Origin: Vibrio qingdaonensis
GTDB lineage: Bacteria > Pseudomonadota > Gammaproteobacteria > Enterobacterales > Vibrionaceae
Direction: 5' to 3'
Assembly (NCBI RefSeq): GCF_026191675.1
Contig: NZ_JAKRRY010000042.1
Span: forward strand, 1-46,202
DNA: 46,202 nucleotides
The translations under genes were made by a program, and so were the position numbers. Shown one piece after another: positions 8,896 through 17,939 of the stretch (positions are counted from its first letter, which is position 1; every line of letters starts with the position of its first letter). The notes beneath the pieces are model-generated. The model ran no database searches. It was not told the DNA's origin and saw nothing but the letters and a program-made list of their open reading frames with translations.

Positions 8896-9588
8896 CTAAC
8901 CGTTTAAAGCAAACTTTACCGCAGCAGCAGAGTGAATTTTGGTCGTATCGTACAACGGCACCGGAGTTACCTCCTCATTAATTAGCATCGCTATTTCCGT
9001 ACAACCCAAAATAATCGCCTCTGCGCCTTGCTCCTTCAAATCTGCAATGACTTCTAAGTAATCTTGACGGGAGTTTATTTTTACTTCCCCCTGCACCAAT
9101 TCTCGATAAATGATGTCATGAACAAGCTTTCTTTGGACACCATTCGGTACCAGTACTTTGATGCCTTGAGCTTCAAGACGTTCTTTATAGAAACGTTGCT
9201 CCATGGTAAAGGCGGTGCCGAGTAAACCCACGATTCGGCGATCGTCTTTGTTTAATTCGTCTGCTGTTGCATCGGCAATATGAATCAACGGAATGGATAC
9301 GCTACTTGCCACATCATTGGCGACTTTATGCATAGTATTGGTGCAGATTAACAGACAATCTGCACCCGCCGATTCCACAGCTTTTGCGGCTTTACTCAAG
9401 ATAGTCACGGTTTGTTGCCAATCTTCGCTGTTCTGTAGTGCAGCAATTTCTGCAAAATCGACACTGTACATCGCAATTTTCGCGGAATGAAAACCACCAA
9501 GTTCAGATTTAACTCCCTCATTGATGGCTTTATAATAATTCGTTGTTGATTCCCAGCTCATACCACCAAGTAACCCTATCGTTTTCAT
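8896..9588 (-). CDS. ygeA: aspartate/glutamate racemase-family amino acid racemase (YgeA-like)
   Basis: A 230-residue cytoplasmic enzyme starting M-K-T-I-G-L-L-G-G-M-S-W-E-S-T, closely like E. coli YgeA throughout. The catalytic pair is visible: Thr in C-T-N-T-M-H-K (about residues 82-88) and Cys in G-C-T-E-I (about 195-199). This Thr/Cys pairing is typical of YgeA, a broad-specificity PLP-independent racemase, rather than the Cys/Cys pairing of classical aspartate racemases. D-amino acids are released by Vibrio and affect cell-wall remodelling, but the substrate here is not shown by the sequence. It is monocistronic. Confidence 0.85.
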   Translation of the reverse strand: MKTIGLLGGMSWESTTNYYKAINEGVKSELGGFHSAKIAMYSVDFAEIAALQNSEDWQQTVTILSKAAKAVESAGADCLLICTNTMHKVANDVASSVSIPLIHIADATADELNKDDRRIVGLLGTAFTMEQRFYKERLEAQGIKVLVPNGVQRKLVHDIIYRELVQGEVKINSRQDYLEVIADLKEQGAEAIILGCTEIAMLINEEVTPVPLYDTTKIHSAAAVKFALNG

Positions 9589-9774
9589 GCGTCAGCTTCC
9601 CTCATCACCATTAATGTCATTTTAACTTAAGCAATACCACACAACTCTTCAAGTTAACGGCCTCAATACTGCTAAATAATAACCGTCTTTATTTCATTCA
9701 TAGATTTCACAGGTGTGACTCTCACCATGCATAGCGCAAAGTGCGCTGACCAGTAAAAAAATTCGTGAATATAT

Positions 9775-9801
9775 TAAAGTTCGCCAAATCGGCACCGATA
9801 A
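9775..9801 (+). promoter_or_regulatory. sigma-28 (FliA) promoter of the chemoreceptor gene
   Basis: TAAAGTTC, 11 bases, then ACCGATAA. The flagellar sigma-28 consensus is TAAAGTTT-N11-GCCGATAA, so 14 of 16 positions match with exact spacing. The expected start is near 9809, giving a leader of about 110 bases before the ATG at 9922. The rest of the 333-base gap (9589-9921) shows only a small AGCGCA/TGCGCT hairpin at about 9732-9746. Confidence 0.85.
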
Positions 9802-9921
9802 TATACTTAGCTATACAAAACAATGTACTCAATAGCGAGTGCACATTCACAGCAATAATAATAAAAACAACGACAGTAAAAGCTAAATCGTTGAAATACC
9901 ATGTTAAATTTAAGGTAATGT

Positions 9922-11793
9922 ATGAAATTTAGTCACAAAATCGTCTCTGCTTCCGCAGCCTTGCTGCTTGTCACTGTATCAACGCTCGGCATCACGCAAC
10001 TGATGACGGTTCGAAGCGAATTACAAACTCATATCGACTCTAGCATCCACGAGCTCATATCCGGGGTAAAAAGCACCATTTCATATGATCTGAATGCCAA
10101 ACGCGATTTAGCTAGCGCAGTGACCGAATCTATCGAGATCGCACCTAACGATCGTCACTACGTGACAAAGGTCATCACTACGCCAACGCTTAGAAACACC
10201 TTCCAAGCGGTCGGTATTGGTTATGACGATACTGGTACCTTAGTGAGTAATGATGGTTGGGTTCCTGATGCAAACTATGATGCTCGTACGCGTCCATGGT
10301 ATAGCGAATCTAAGATGGCCCGTGACACGATCATTACTGACCCTTACGTCGACTCCTCGACCAAAAACGTCATTATTTCTCTCGGTTCACCTCTTAATGA
10401 CACTGATGGTCAATTTATCGGAAGTGTGGTGTTTGATGTTACATTGACCACACTGGCAGACATGGTTAACCAAACCGATCTCTTCGGTGCGGGCTATTTG
10501 TTTGTTGTGACTGACAAGGGCATGACGATTGCACATCCAGATAGCAGCTTAAATGGCGAACCTATCGGCGCTTTCCTTCCTAATGTTGCATTAAAGGAAG
10601 GCGCTCAGCAGCTCAGCTTTGATGGAAAAGAGTATCAAGTTAACTTAGTTCTCGTCCCTGAAGAAAACTGGTATGTGGGCGCAATCATTGATAAAGGCAT
10701 CGCTTTTTCGGCAATGAGTGAACTGCGTAACCAATCCATCTTCTTCATCATTTCAGGTCTGATTGTTAGTGTAATCGTACTAACATTGCTCATTCGCGTG
10801 TTAATGAAACCACTAAATGAACTAAACTCAGCTATCCAAGATGTTGCCAATGGTGATGGTGACCTAACTCACCGCCTAGATACAAATACCGATGAAGAGT
10901 TCGCTGAACTTGCTCGTGGGTTTAATACCTTTACAGAAAACTTGCAAGGACAAATCATTCAGTCAAAACTCATTTCCTCAAAAATCATGCAGTTAACTGA
11001 GCAGACGACGGAAGGTTCTAAGCAATCAGCCGAGGCGATGACCACCCAACTGCAAGAGCTAGAACAACTCGCTACCGCAATGAATGAAATGGCCAGTACG
11101 TCTGCTGAAGTTGCCAACAATGCACAAGGGGCTGCAAGCGCGGCTCAAGAGGCCGATAACGCCACTCAAGAAGGTTCAACGGTCGTCATGGATACGACTG
11201 AAGCCATCACAACGCTTTCTGCAAGCATTGACGACGCGGTTCATGAAGTGCAAGGGTTGGAGACTGCCACTGATAATATTGAAACCATCTTAAAGGTCAT
11301 TAACGATATTGCTGACCAGACGAATTTATTAGCTCTCAACGCTGCCATCGAAGCGGCGCGAGCAGGGGAATCTGGACGAGGGTTTGCCGTTGTCGCTGAT
11401 GAAGTCCGCACTCTGGCGCAACGCACGCAACAATCGACAACAGAAATCCGCAGTATGATTGAACAATTACAATCTGGAGCACACTTGGTTTCCAATGCCA
11501 TGACGCAAAGTAAAGGCAGCGCTGTTCAAGCCGTAGAGCGCGCACAGCAAGCCAACGACGCACTTGAAAAAATTCGTCAGTCTATTGCGCAAATCTCGGA
11601 CATGAATATGCAGATTGCTGCTGCAGCTGAAGAACAAAGCTTAGTCGCAGAGGAAATTAACTCTAACACCATTAAGATTAAAGACTTAAGTGAACTAGTT
11701 TCTGATTCGGCAAAAGGCGCTAATGAAGCAATGAAAGAGCAAACCTCAAACGTTCACCAACAAGAGCAATTGCTAGGCAGCTTTAAGGTGTAA
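9922..11793 (+). CDS. methyl-accepting chemotaxis protein with dCache amino-acid-binding sensor
   Basis: A 623-residue chemoreceptor. Membrane segment 1 is at about 7-27; a periplasmic dCache_1 domain spans about 35-270; membrane segment 2 (about 274-294) leads to HAMP (about 295-348) and a signalling domain with the conserved hairpin tip (D-Q-T-N-L-L-A-L-N-A-A-I-E-A-A-R-A-G-E). In the sensor, Y119, R124, W126, Y127 and D172 reproduce the spacing of the dCache universal amino-acid motif described in PctA-like receptors, so amino acids are the likely attractants. No C-terminal CheR-binding pentapeptide is present. A sigma-28 promoter lies upstream, so expression should follow flagellar class. 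The stop codon lies in a 7-base tandem repeat. Confidence 0.9.
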   Translation: MKFSHKIVSASAALLLVTVSTLGITQLMTVRSELQTHIDSSIHELISGVKSTISYDLNAKRDLASAVTESIEIAPNDRHYVTKVITTPTLRNTFQAVGIGYDDTGTLVSNDGWVPDANYDARTRPWYSESKMARDTIITDPYVDSSTKNVIISLGSPLNDTDGQFIGSVVFDVTLTTLADMVNQTDLFGAGYLFVVTDKGMTIAHPDSSLNGEPIGAFLPNVALKEGAQQLSFDGKEYQVNLVLVPEENWYVGAIIDKGIAFSAMSELRNQSIFFIISGLIVSVIVLTLLIRVLMKPLNELNSAIQDVANGDGDLTHRLDTNTDEEFAELARGFNTFTENLQGQIIQSKLISSKIMQLTEQTTEGSKQSAEAMTTQLQELEQLATAMNEMASTSAEVANNAQGAASAAQEADNATQEGSTVVMDTTEAITTLSASIDDAVHEVQGLETATDNIETILKVINDIADQTNLLALNAAIEAARAGESGRGFAVVADEVRTLAQRTQQSTTEIRSMIEQLQSGAHLVSNAMTQSKGSAVQAVERAQQANDALEKIRQSIAQISDMNMQIAAAAEEQSLVAEEINSNTIKIKDLSELVSDSAKGANEAMKEQTSNVHQQEQLLGSFKV

Positions 11794-11817
11794 GGTGTAA
11801 GGTGTAAGGTGTAAGGT
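11784..11817 (+). repeat. 7-base tandem repeat across the chemoreceptor stop codon
   Basis: Four full copies of TAAGGTG plus a partial fifth run head to tail. The first copy encodes the final residues and the second supplies the TAA stop, so copy-number change would leave the protein end unchanged and alter only the 3' untranslated region. Confidence 0.95.
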
Positions 11818-11871
11818 AAAACCTCACCAACTAAATTAGGCCACGCTTGATGACGTGTCCTATTCACAATT

Positions 11872-11908
11872 AAAAAGGGGTTAGCACTGAGTGCTGACCC
11901 CTTTTTAA
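11872..11908. terminator. bidirectional terminator between chemoreceptor and narP
   Basis: A stem of 16 bases per arm (AAAAAGGGGTTAGCAC and its complement with one G-T pair), a TGA-type loop, an A-run before and a T-run after. It suits both the rightward chemoreceptor transcript and the leftward narQP transcript. Confidence 0.9.
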
Positions 11909-11962
11909 TAATATTTGGTTCTATACTGTATATGTCTCAAAGGCAAACCGATAAAATCAGCG

Positions 11963-12595
11963 CTATTTAAGCTCACCATATCGTTCAAGATACAAAATAG
12001 TCGCCGCGGTTCGAGAAGGTACTTGAAGCTTTCTCAACAGGCTTTTCATATGCACTTTCACTGTCGATTCAGAGATAAACAAGCGGTCAGCGATCTGTTT
12101 ATTTCTAAACCCTTTCGCGACTTCCTGAAGAATTTGCGTTTCGCGTTCGGTTAGCGAAGAGAATACATCTTCCGTGCTACCACGCTCCTCAAGGTATTTT
12201 TCAATCACGCTACTGAATGCTTTCTCACCAATAGATAAACCATTCAATCTTTCTATGATTTCGTCAGGCTCAGTGTCTTTGAGTAAGTAGCCGTCCGCCC
12301 CCGCCTTAACCAGTGATTCAATGTCTGCAGGACTGTCTGAAACCGTTAAGATGACGATATGTCCCTGAAAGTCGTCTTCGCGTAGTGCTTTTAGAGTATC
12401 TAAACCCGACATACCTTTCATATTCAAATCAAGCAAAATTAAGTCTGGATTATGCTCTTTTGCCATAGCAACCGCATCCGCACCATTACTCGCTTCTGCT
12501 ATAACATCAAACTCATCTTCAAAACTCAACAACTGCCCAATACCACGCCTCATTAGCGGGTGGTCATCGACTAATAGGACTTTACATTCACTCAC
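11963..12595 (-). CDS. narP: nitrate/nitrite response regulator NarP
   Basis: A 210-residue two-component regulator. The receiver domain has acidic residues D10-D11, the phosphoacceptor D56 in L-L-D-L-N-M-K-G-M-S-G-L-D-T-L and the switch lysine in L-L-K-D. The C-terminal LuxR-type helix-turn-helix (about 145-205) includes N-K-Q-I-A and S-E-S-T-V-K-V-H. Sequence around the phosphorylation site is nearly that of E. coli NarP, and NarP is preferred over NarL because only one regulator sits here with NarQ and Nap. Its ATG overlaps the end of narQ by 8 bases, implying translational coupling. A matching 7-2-7 binding site lies in the nap promoter region at 14426-14441. Confidence 0.9.
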   Translation of the reverse strand: MSECKVLLVDDHPLMRRGIGQLLSFEDEFDVIAEASNGADAVAMAKEHNPDLILLDLNMKGMSGLDTLKALREDDFQGHIVILTVSDSPADIESLVKAGADGYLLKDTEPDEIIERLNGLSIGEKAFSSVIEKYLEERGSTEDVFSSLTERETQILQEVAKGFRNKQIADRLFISESTVKVHMKSLLRKLQVPSRTAATILYLERYGELK

Positions 12596-14306
12596 TCTGT
12601 GGCTCCTTACTTCTTTGAAACATTAACACCACTTCACATCCAGCATTGTGTTCTGCATTCACTGTCAGCTGCGCATTTAAACGCGCAGCTCGTTCTTGCA
12701 TAATACTCATACCATAGTGGTTTAGCTTTTCAGTATTTTGGTCGAACCCTACACCATCATCTGTAATTTTAACAGTAACAAAGCCATTATCTTCTTCGAT
12801 ACACGAAACCGTAATGGTAGTGGCATAGGCATGTTTGATCGCGTTAAGTACCGCTTCACGAATCAGCTGTAATAAATGAACTTGCTCATTCGCGCCTAAT
12901 TCTAATGAGGATAGCTGATTATCTAGATCAATCTCAGCTTCGGTCCGTTCATCAAGTTGGTGCAACATTTCTGCGATTGCTTCGCCAAACGTTCCCTCTT
13001 TAATCGAGAGGCGAAACGTCGTCAGCAACTCACGAAGCTGGGTATAGGCGCTATCTAATCCCGTACGGATGTCATTCAACACCACTTGCGAACGGCTTCT
13101 CTGCAGATCTGTCATCTCTTTCGATAACGAACGGTTTAGTAGTGTTACCTGTATTTTCAAGTAAGACAATGACTGAGCTAGAGAGTCATGTAATTCACGT
13201 GCAATCGTGGCTCGCTCCTCCATTAAAATTATATGCTCACTTTGTCTCTGTGCTTTGTTGTAATAGACGGCCCGAGCTAGGATCAACACAAAGTTATCAA
13301 TCAATTTTTCATCAGGGCACGGAAGACCAGGCTGATAACGAAGGGTACCTAGTGTTTGCCCGTCAAGATAGAGCACCTTGGTATGAATGGGGTGTTCAGT
13401 AAACTGACCTTCTGTCGCTATCCACGGGCGACCTTCCACCTCATCAACTTTTAATTCTACTGCCACGACACCTTCAACACTGTAAATGTAAGTCAGTATG
13501 GCGCGAAAATTCTCATGCGAAATTCGTGTCGCCGCCAGTTCTTGCGACGATTTATACAACACTTGCAATGACTGATGCGCATGCTGTAGCTTATGGGTCT
13601 TTTCGTTCACCGCAAACTCTAAACCTCGATACAGTTTCCCGAGATCTTCAGCCATATTTTGAAATGCCCGAGACAAGATGCCCAGTTCATTATCTGAGCG
13701 AATATCCACGGACACATCAAAAGAGCGATTCTGTATTTGCTCGCTTGCCGATATAAGCTGTCCGAGCGGGCGTACTACTTGCCTCCTCACAAACAAAACG
13801 ACATACACTGCGACAATCAAAATACCACCAAGTCCAAAACCTCCAGCCCACGCTAGACGAATCAGCTTATTTTCTGAGTGTTCTTGCAAATTAAGCACAA
13901 AGTGATCGATTCTATCGACAAAATCCGCCACTAAAAGTAGGTACTCAGCTCTATCGTTACCATCGAGCACTTTTTTCAAATCATGCCAACGATATATGAG
14001 CTGATAATATTCATGAGTAATATTTTCTGGCACATCCCATGCTTGCAGAGCGAGCATGGACGGTGAGTACAAAGACGCTTCAAATTGTTTAACATGTAGG
14101 TAGTACAGCGAAGAGTCCGATTGGATATCATGGGCAAGTCGATAACTTTGCATTCTCATCGAACCTGATACGTTCACCGCTTCAGCATCATTCAAACTTG
14201 ACGCTAACGTTAGAATGGCAAAATTCGTTGTCACCACCGACAACAATAGAATACAAATCATGGCTTTTGCTATTGTTCCAGTCAATGATTTGCTCGGCTT
14301 TTTCAT
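12588..14306 (-). CDS. narQ: nitrate/nitrite sensor histidine kinase NarQ
   Basis: A 572-residue kinase, close to E. coli NarQ (566). Membrane segments at about 15-36 and 152-174 flank the periplasmic nitrate sensor, whose P-box is visible as N-V-S-G-S-M-R-M-Q-S-Y-R-L-A (45-58). HAMP (about 174-228), a GAF-like linker, then a HisKA_3 module with phosphoacceptor H373 in A-R-E-L-H-D-S-L-A-Q-S-L, and a HATPase domain with D-D-G-V-G-F-D. It detects nitrate/nitrite in the periplasm and phosphorylates NarP, encoded just downstream. Divergent from napF across a 256-base region holding FNR- and NarP-type sites. Confidence 0.92.
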   Translation of the reverse strand: MKKPSKSLTGTIAKAMICILLLSVVTTNFAILTLASSLNDAEAVNVSGSMRMQSYRLAHDIQSDSSLYYLHVKQFEASLYSPSMLALQAWDVPENITHEYYQLIYRWHDLKKVLDGNDRAEYLLLVADFVDRIDHFVLNLQEHSENKLIRLAWAGGFGLGGILIVAVYVVLFVRRQVVRPLGQLISASEQIQNRSFDVSVDIRSDNELGILSRAFQNMAEDLGKLYRGLEFAVNEKTHKLQHAHQSLQVLYKSSQELAATRISHENFRAILTYIYSVEGVVAVELKVDEVEGRPWIATEGQFTEHPIHTKVLYLDGQTLGTLRYQPGLPCPDEKLIDNFVLILARAVYYNKAQRQSEHIILMEERATIARELHDSLAQSLSYLKIQVTLLNRSLSKEMTDLQRSRSQVVLNDIRTGLDSAYTQLRELLTTFRLSIKEGTFGEAIAEMLHQLDERTEAEIDLDNQLSSLELGANEQVHLLQLIREAVLNAIKHAYATTITVSCIEEDNGFVTVKITDDGVGFDQNTEKLNHYGMSIMQERAARLNAQLTVNAEHNAGCEVVLMFQRSKEPQSE

Positions 14307-14397
14307 ATTTTGTTCATCTCATCTATAACTTTCTAAATTCATGTCATTGTGTCGGAATTTCAAGATCACACTATGTCTATCAAAGGCGTGTAATTTA

Positions 14398-14411
14398 TTG
14401 ATCCAAAACAA
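14398..14411 (+). promoter_or_regulatory. FNR-like site upstream of napF
   Basis: TTGATCCAAAACAA matches the FNR consensus TTGAT-N4-ATCAA at 9 of 10 defined positions. It lies 29 bases centre-to-centre upstream of the NarP site. Anaerobic activation of nap by FNR is known in E. coli; its role here is inferred. Confidence 0.65.
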
Positions 14412-14425
14412 TGATAGCCTACAAT

Positions 14426-14441
14426 TACCTCCTAAGGGGTA
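14426..14441 (+). promoter_or_regulatory. NarP 7-2-7 binding site upstream of napF
   Basis: TACCTCC-TA-AGGGGTA: two inverted heptamers with a 2-base gap, the arrangement bound by NarP. The heptamer consensus is TACYYMT; the right half matches fully on the opposite strand and the left half has one mismatch. narP itself is the neighbouring gene pair. Confidence 0.75.
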
Positions 14442-14463
14442 TTTATACAAATGTGTCAAAACT

Positions 14464-14469
14464 TACAAT
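14464..14469 (+). promoter_or_regulatory. candidate -10 element of the nap operon
   Basis: TACAAT, giving a start near 14476-14478. The NarP site would then be centred near -44, as at the E. coli napF promoter. An alternative TATGAT lies at 14473-14478. Confidence 0.45.
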
Positions 14470-14562
14470 TTATATGATTATTAATTAAAGATTGTTAACA
14501 GAACGCATCACTCCTAACTAGAGTAATAAAAGTGTCGCGTACAGTCTTTATCGGTGGTGTGA

Positions 14563-15042
14563 ATGGTTGATATTTCGAAGCGTCGTTTTTTTACCCGCAA
14601 AAACATTGATAGCAAACAAATACGGTTACCTTGGGTTAATGAGCTCCAGACGTTTACTGATTTGTGTACTCGATGTGGGAAGTGTGTCGGTGCATGTGAG
14701 ACGGGTATCATCGAACATGCTGACGGCGGCTACCCAAGTATCAACTTTACAATAGACGAATGCACCTTTTGCTATAAATGTGCAGAAATTTGTCCAGAGC
14801 CTATATTTAATAATAAAGACAGCCAGCCTTGGAACGCCAAAGCAAGCATCACAGACTCCTGCTTAGCACATAAAAATGTCGAGTGCCGAAGCTGCGGGGA
14901 TGCTTGTGAAACGATGGCAATCCAATTCAAGTTAAGATTGGGTGGCGTGGCTTTACCAGAAATCGAGTTAGGTGAATGTAGTGGTTGTGGCGCATGTGTG
15001 TCTATCTGCCCCACTTCATCAATCTCTGTGAGCAATTTATAA
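14563..15042 (+). CDS. napF: ferredoxin-type protein NapF
   Basis: A 159-residue cytoplasmic iron-sulfur protein. Three C-x2-C-x2-C-x3-C cluster motifs are visible (C-T-R-C-G-K-C-V-G-A-C; C-T-F-C-Y-K-C-A-E-I-C-P; C-S-G-C-G-A-C-V-S-I-C-P), with an extra C-R-S-C-G-D-A-C stretch between the last two. Size and first place in a napFDABC operon identify NapF, which assists maturation of NapA before export. The ATG at 14563 is used because it directly precedes the basic segment S-K-R-R-F-F-T-R typical of NapF. Confidence 0.92.
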   Translation: MVDISKRRFFTRKNIDSKQIRLPWVNELQTFTDLCTRCGKCVGACETGIIEHADGGYPSINFTIDECTFCYKCAEICPEPIFNNKDSQPWNAKASITDSCLAHKNVECRSCGDACETMAIQFKLRLGGVALPEIELGECSGCGACVSICPTSSISVSNL

Positions 15043-15063
15043 AAACAATGAGAAGAACTGTTT

Positions 15064-15372
15064 ATGTCACTAAATGAAGTGCACATTTCAAGTTTAGTAG
15101 TTCACTGTCGGGCAGAGTGCCTCACAGAAATCAAAGCGCAAATCGAAGCATTCGATAACGCTGAAATTTATGGTGAAAGTGAAGACGGCAAAATTATTGT
15201 CGTTTTAGAAACTGAAAATCAAGGTTACGTCACTGACACGATTGATGCTATCAACAACTTACCGAATGTCCTTAATACTGCTTTAGTCTATCACCAAATA
15301 GAGACTGGGTTGGAAGAGGATTCAAACGATAACACTGGAAGTAACCATTCCCAACTTGAGGGTGAAGTATGA
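15064..15372 (+). CDS. napD: NapD, chaperone for NapA
   Basis: A 102-residue acidic protein beginning with N-E-V-H-I-S-S-L-V-V-H, the conserved NapD strand (usually I-S-S-L-V-V-x-x-x-P). NapD binds the twin-arginine signal of NapA and holds back export until the molybdenum cofactor is inserted. Its stop overlaps the NapA start (ATGA at 15369-15372), so the chaperone and its client are translationally coupled. The C-terminal acidic tail is longer than in E. coli NapD (87). Confidence 0.9.
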   Translation: MSLNEVHISSLVVHCRAECLTEIKAQIEAFDNAEIYGESEDGKIIVVLETENQGYVTDTIDAINNLPNVLNTALVYHQIETGLEEDSNDNTGSNHSQLEGEV

Positions 15373-17858
15373 AAATGACAAGACGAGCGTTCGTGAAAGC
15401 GAACGCAGCGGCATCAGCAGCCGCAGTAGCCGGTATCACTCTACCCGCTTCTGCGACCAATCTGATCGCTAGTTCAGATCAAACAAAAATCACGTGGGAT
15501 AAAGCGCCTTGTCGCTTTTGTGGTACTGGCTGTTCAGTTTTAGTCGGAACACAAAATGGTAAAGTTGTTGCGACACAAGGTGACCCTGAAGCACCTGTGA
15601 ACAAAGGTCTGAACTGTATTAAAGGCTACTTCCTCTCAAAAATTATGTATGGTAACGATCGTCTGCAGCAACCTCTGCTGCGTATGACTGATGGTAAATA
15701 CGATAAAGAAGGTGAGTTCACTCCGATTTCTTGGGATCAAGCTTTCGATATTATGGCAGAGAAATGGAAAGCCTCACTGAAAGCAAAAGGACCAACTAGT
15801 GTCGGTATGTTTGGCTCTGGCCAGTGGACAGTCATGGAAGGTTACGCCGCGGCGAAGATGATGAAGGCGGGCTTCCGCTCAAACAACATTGACCCGAACG
15901 CACGTCACTGTATGGCATCTGCGGTTGTAGGTTTCATGCGCGCATTTGGTATCGATGAACCAATGGGCTGTTACGACGACTTCGAAAATGCGGATGCTTT
16001 TGTACTTTGGGGCTCTAACATGGCAGAAATGCACCCAGTACTCTGGACTCGCATTACAGACCGTCGATTAAGCCACCCACACGTAAAAGTGAACGTCCTT
16101 TCTACTTATTACCATCGTTCATTTGAACTTGCTGATGAAGGTTACATCTTTGAACCACAGTCTGACCTAGCCATTGCAAACTTCATTGCGAACTACATCA
16201 TTCAAAACGATGCTGTAAACTGGGACTTTGTTAACAAGCACACTAACTTCAAGCAAGCTGACACAGATATCGGTTACGGCCTTCGAGATGATAACCCACT
16301 TCAAAAAGAAGCGGCGAATCCAAACTCAGGTAAGATGAGCGCTATCAACTTTGAACAGTACAAAGCCTCTGTTGCCCCTTATACTGTTGAAAAAGCGTCT
16401 GAAATTTCTGGTGTCTCAGAAGAAAAACTGATTCAGCTTGCGAAGCAATACGCGGATCCAAACATTAAAGTGATGTCACTATGGACAATGGGCATGAACC
16501 AACACACACGTGGTGTTTGGATGAATGGTCTGGTTTATAACATCCACTTATTGACCGGTAAAATCGCCACTCCTGGTAACAGCCCATTCTCTCTAACGGG
16601 TCAACCGTCAGCGTGTGGTACCGCGCGTGAAGTAGGTACGTTTGCGCACCGTCTACCAGCAGATATGGTCGTTGCTAATCCTAAACACCGTGCTATTGCC
16701 GAAAAAGAATGGAAATTACCAGAAGGTACCATTCCACCAAAACCAGGTTTCCACGCGGTACTGCAAGACCGTATGCTTAACGACGGCGTACTAAATTGCT
16801 ATTGGGTCCAATGTAATAACAACATGCAAGCGGGTCCTAACATCAACGAAGAGCGTTTACCTGGTTACCGTAATCCAGAAAACTTCATCATTGTGTCTGA
16901 CCCATACCCAACAGCAACAGCGCAAGCCGGTGACCTTATCCTTCCAACCGCAATGTGGATTGAAAAAGAAGGCGCATACGGTAACGCAGAGCGTCGTACT
17001 CAAGCTTGGTATCAACAAGTAGGTACGGTTGGCGAAGCAAAATCGGACCTATGGCAAGTGATGGAGTTCTCTAAGCGCTTCATGATGGAAGATGTATGGC
17101 CGGAAGAGTTACTTGCAAAAGCACCAGAGTACCGTGGTAAAACCATGTACGACATGCTGTTTGCCAATGGTCAAGTCGATAAATTCCCTATCGAAGAAGC
17201 CCGTGAACTGAACGACGACGCTCACCACTTTGGTTACTACGTCCAAAAAGGCCTCTTTGAAGAGTATGCCGCATTCGGTCGTGGCCATGGCCATGATTTA
17301 GCCCCATACGATACCTATCACCAAGTTCGTGGCTTACGCTGGCCTGTTGTTGATGGTAAAGAAACACTATGGCGCTATAAAGAAGGCTCTGATCCCTATG
17401 CCAAGAAAGGCTCTGGCTGGGATTTCTATGGTAAACCTGACGGCAAAGCTTGGATTATTTCAGCGCCATATGAAGCGCCACCGGAAGTACCAAACGAAGA
17501 GTTTGACCTTTGGTTATGTACAGGCCGTGTTCTTGAGCACTGGCATACCGGTACAATGACACGCCGTGTTCCAGAGCTGTATAAAGCCGTCCCAGATGCG
17601 GTATGTTACATCCACCCAGAAGATGCCAAGTCACGCGGTCTGCGTCGTGGCGACGAAGTTGTGATGTCTAACAAGCGTGGTGAAGTACGAGTTCGTGTTG
17701 AAACACGTGGTCGTAACCGTCCGCCTCAAGGATTGGTATTTGTACCATTCTTCGATGCACGAATCTTGATTAATAAACTGATCTTAGATGCAACTGATCC
17801 TCTGTCTAAGCAGACGGACTTCAAGAAGTGTCCAGTGAAAATTACTAAAGTTGCGTAA
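15369..17858 (+). CDS. napA: periplasmic nitrate reductase catalytic subunit NapA
   Basis: An 829-residue molybdopterin (bis-MGD) enzyme that reduces nitrate to nitrite in the periplasm. Twin-arginine signal T-R-R-A-F-V-K near the start with cleavage after A-S-A. The [4Fe-4S] cysteines are C48, C51, C55 and C83, and the molybdenum ligand is C181 in N-A-R-H-C-M-A-S-A. Length agrees with NapA of E. coli (828). It receives electrons from the diheme NapB and the membrane tetraheme NapC encoded downstream. Folding depends on NapD, with which it overlaps by 4 bases. Codon use is smoother than in the neighbours, suggesting high expression. Confidence 0.97.
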   Translation: MKMTRRAFVKANAAASAAAVAGITLPASATNLIASSDQTKITWDKAPCRFCGTGCSVLVGTQNGKVVATQGDPEAPVNKGLNCIKGYFLSKIMYGNDRLQQPLLRMTDGKYDKEGEFTPISWDQAFDIMAEKWKASLKAKGPTSVGMFGSGQWTVMEGYAAAKMMKAGFRSNNIDPNARHCMASAVVGFMRAFGIDEPMGCYDDFENADAFVLWGSNMAEMHPVLWTRITDRRLSHPHVKVNVLSTYYHRSFELADEGYIFEPQSDLAIANFIANYIIQNDAVNWDFVNKHTNFKQADTDIGYGLRDDNPLQKEAANPNSGKMSAINFEQYKASVAPYTVEKASEISGVSEEKLIQLAKQYADPNIKVMSLWTMGMNQHTRGVWMNGLVYNIHLLTGKIATPGNSPFSLTGQPSACGTAREVGTFAHRLPADMVVANPKHRAIAEKEWKLPEGTIPPKPGFHAVLQDRMLNDGVLNCYWVQCNNNMQAGPNINEERLPGYRNPENFIIVSDPYPTATAQAGDLILPTAMWIEKEGAYGNAERRTQAWYQQVGTVGEAKSDLWQVMEFSKRFMMEDVWPEELLAKAPEYRGKTMYDMLFANGQVDKFPIEEARELNDDAHHFGYYVQKGLFEEYAAFGRGHGHDLAPYDTYHQVRGLRWPVVDGKETLWRYKEGSDPYAKKGSGWDFYGKPDGKAWIISAPYEAPPEVPNEEFDLWLCTGRVLEHWHTGTMTRRVPELYKAVPDAVCYIHPEDAKSRGLRRGDEVVMSNKRGEVRVRVETRGRNRPPQGLVFVPFFDARILINKLILDATDPLSKQTDFKKCPVKITKVA

Positions 17859-17939
17859 TTAGAATCAAGAATATGTTGTGAAGCTGTCCAACTTTTTGGG
17901 CAGCCTTCGAAGAATTAGCCATTTGGCGGAGAATATAAA

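Noticed and set aside
11784..11817. CRISPR or attachment-site repeat
   Set aside because: Units are 7 bases, head to tail without spacers, and no integrase or cas gene is near.
12588..14306. NarX instead of NarQ
   Set aside because: The single partner regulator looks like NarP and no narG cluster is nearby; NarQ-NarP is the simpler assignment.
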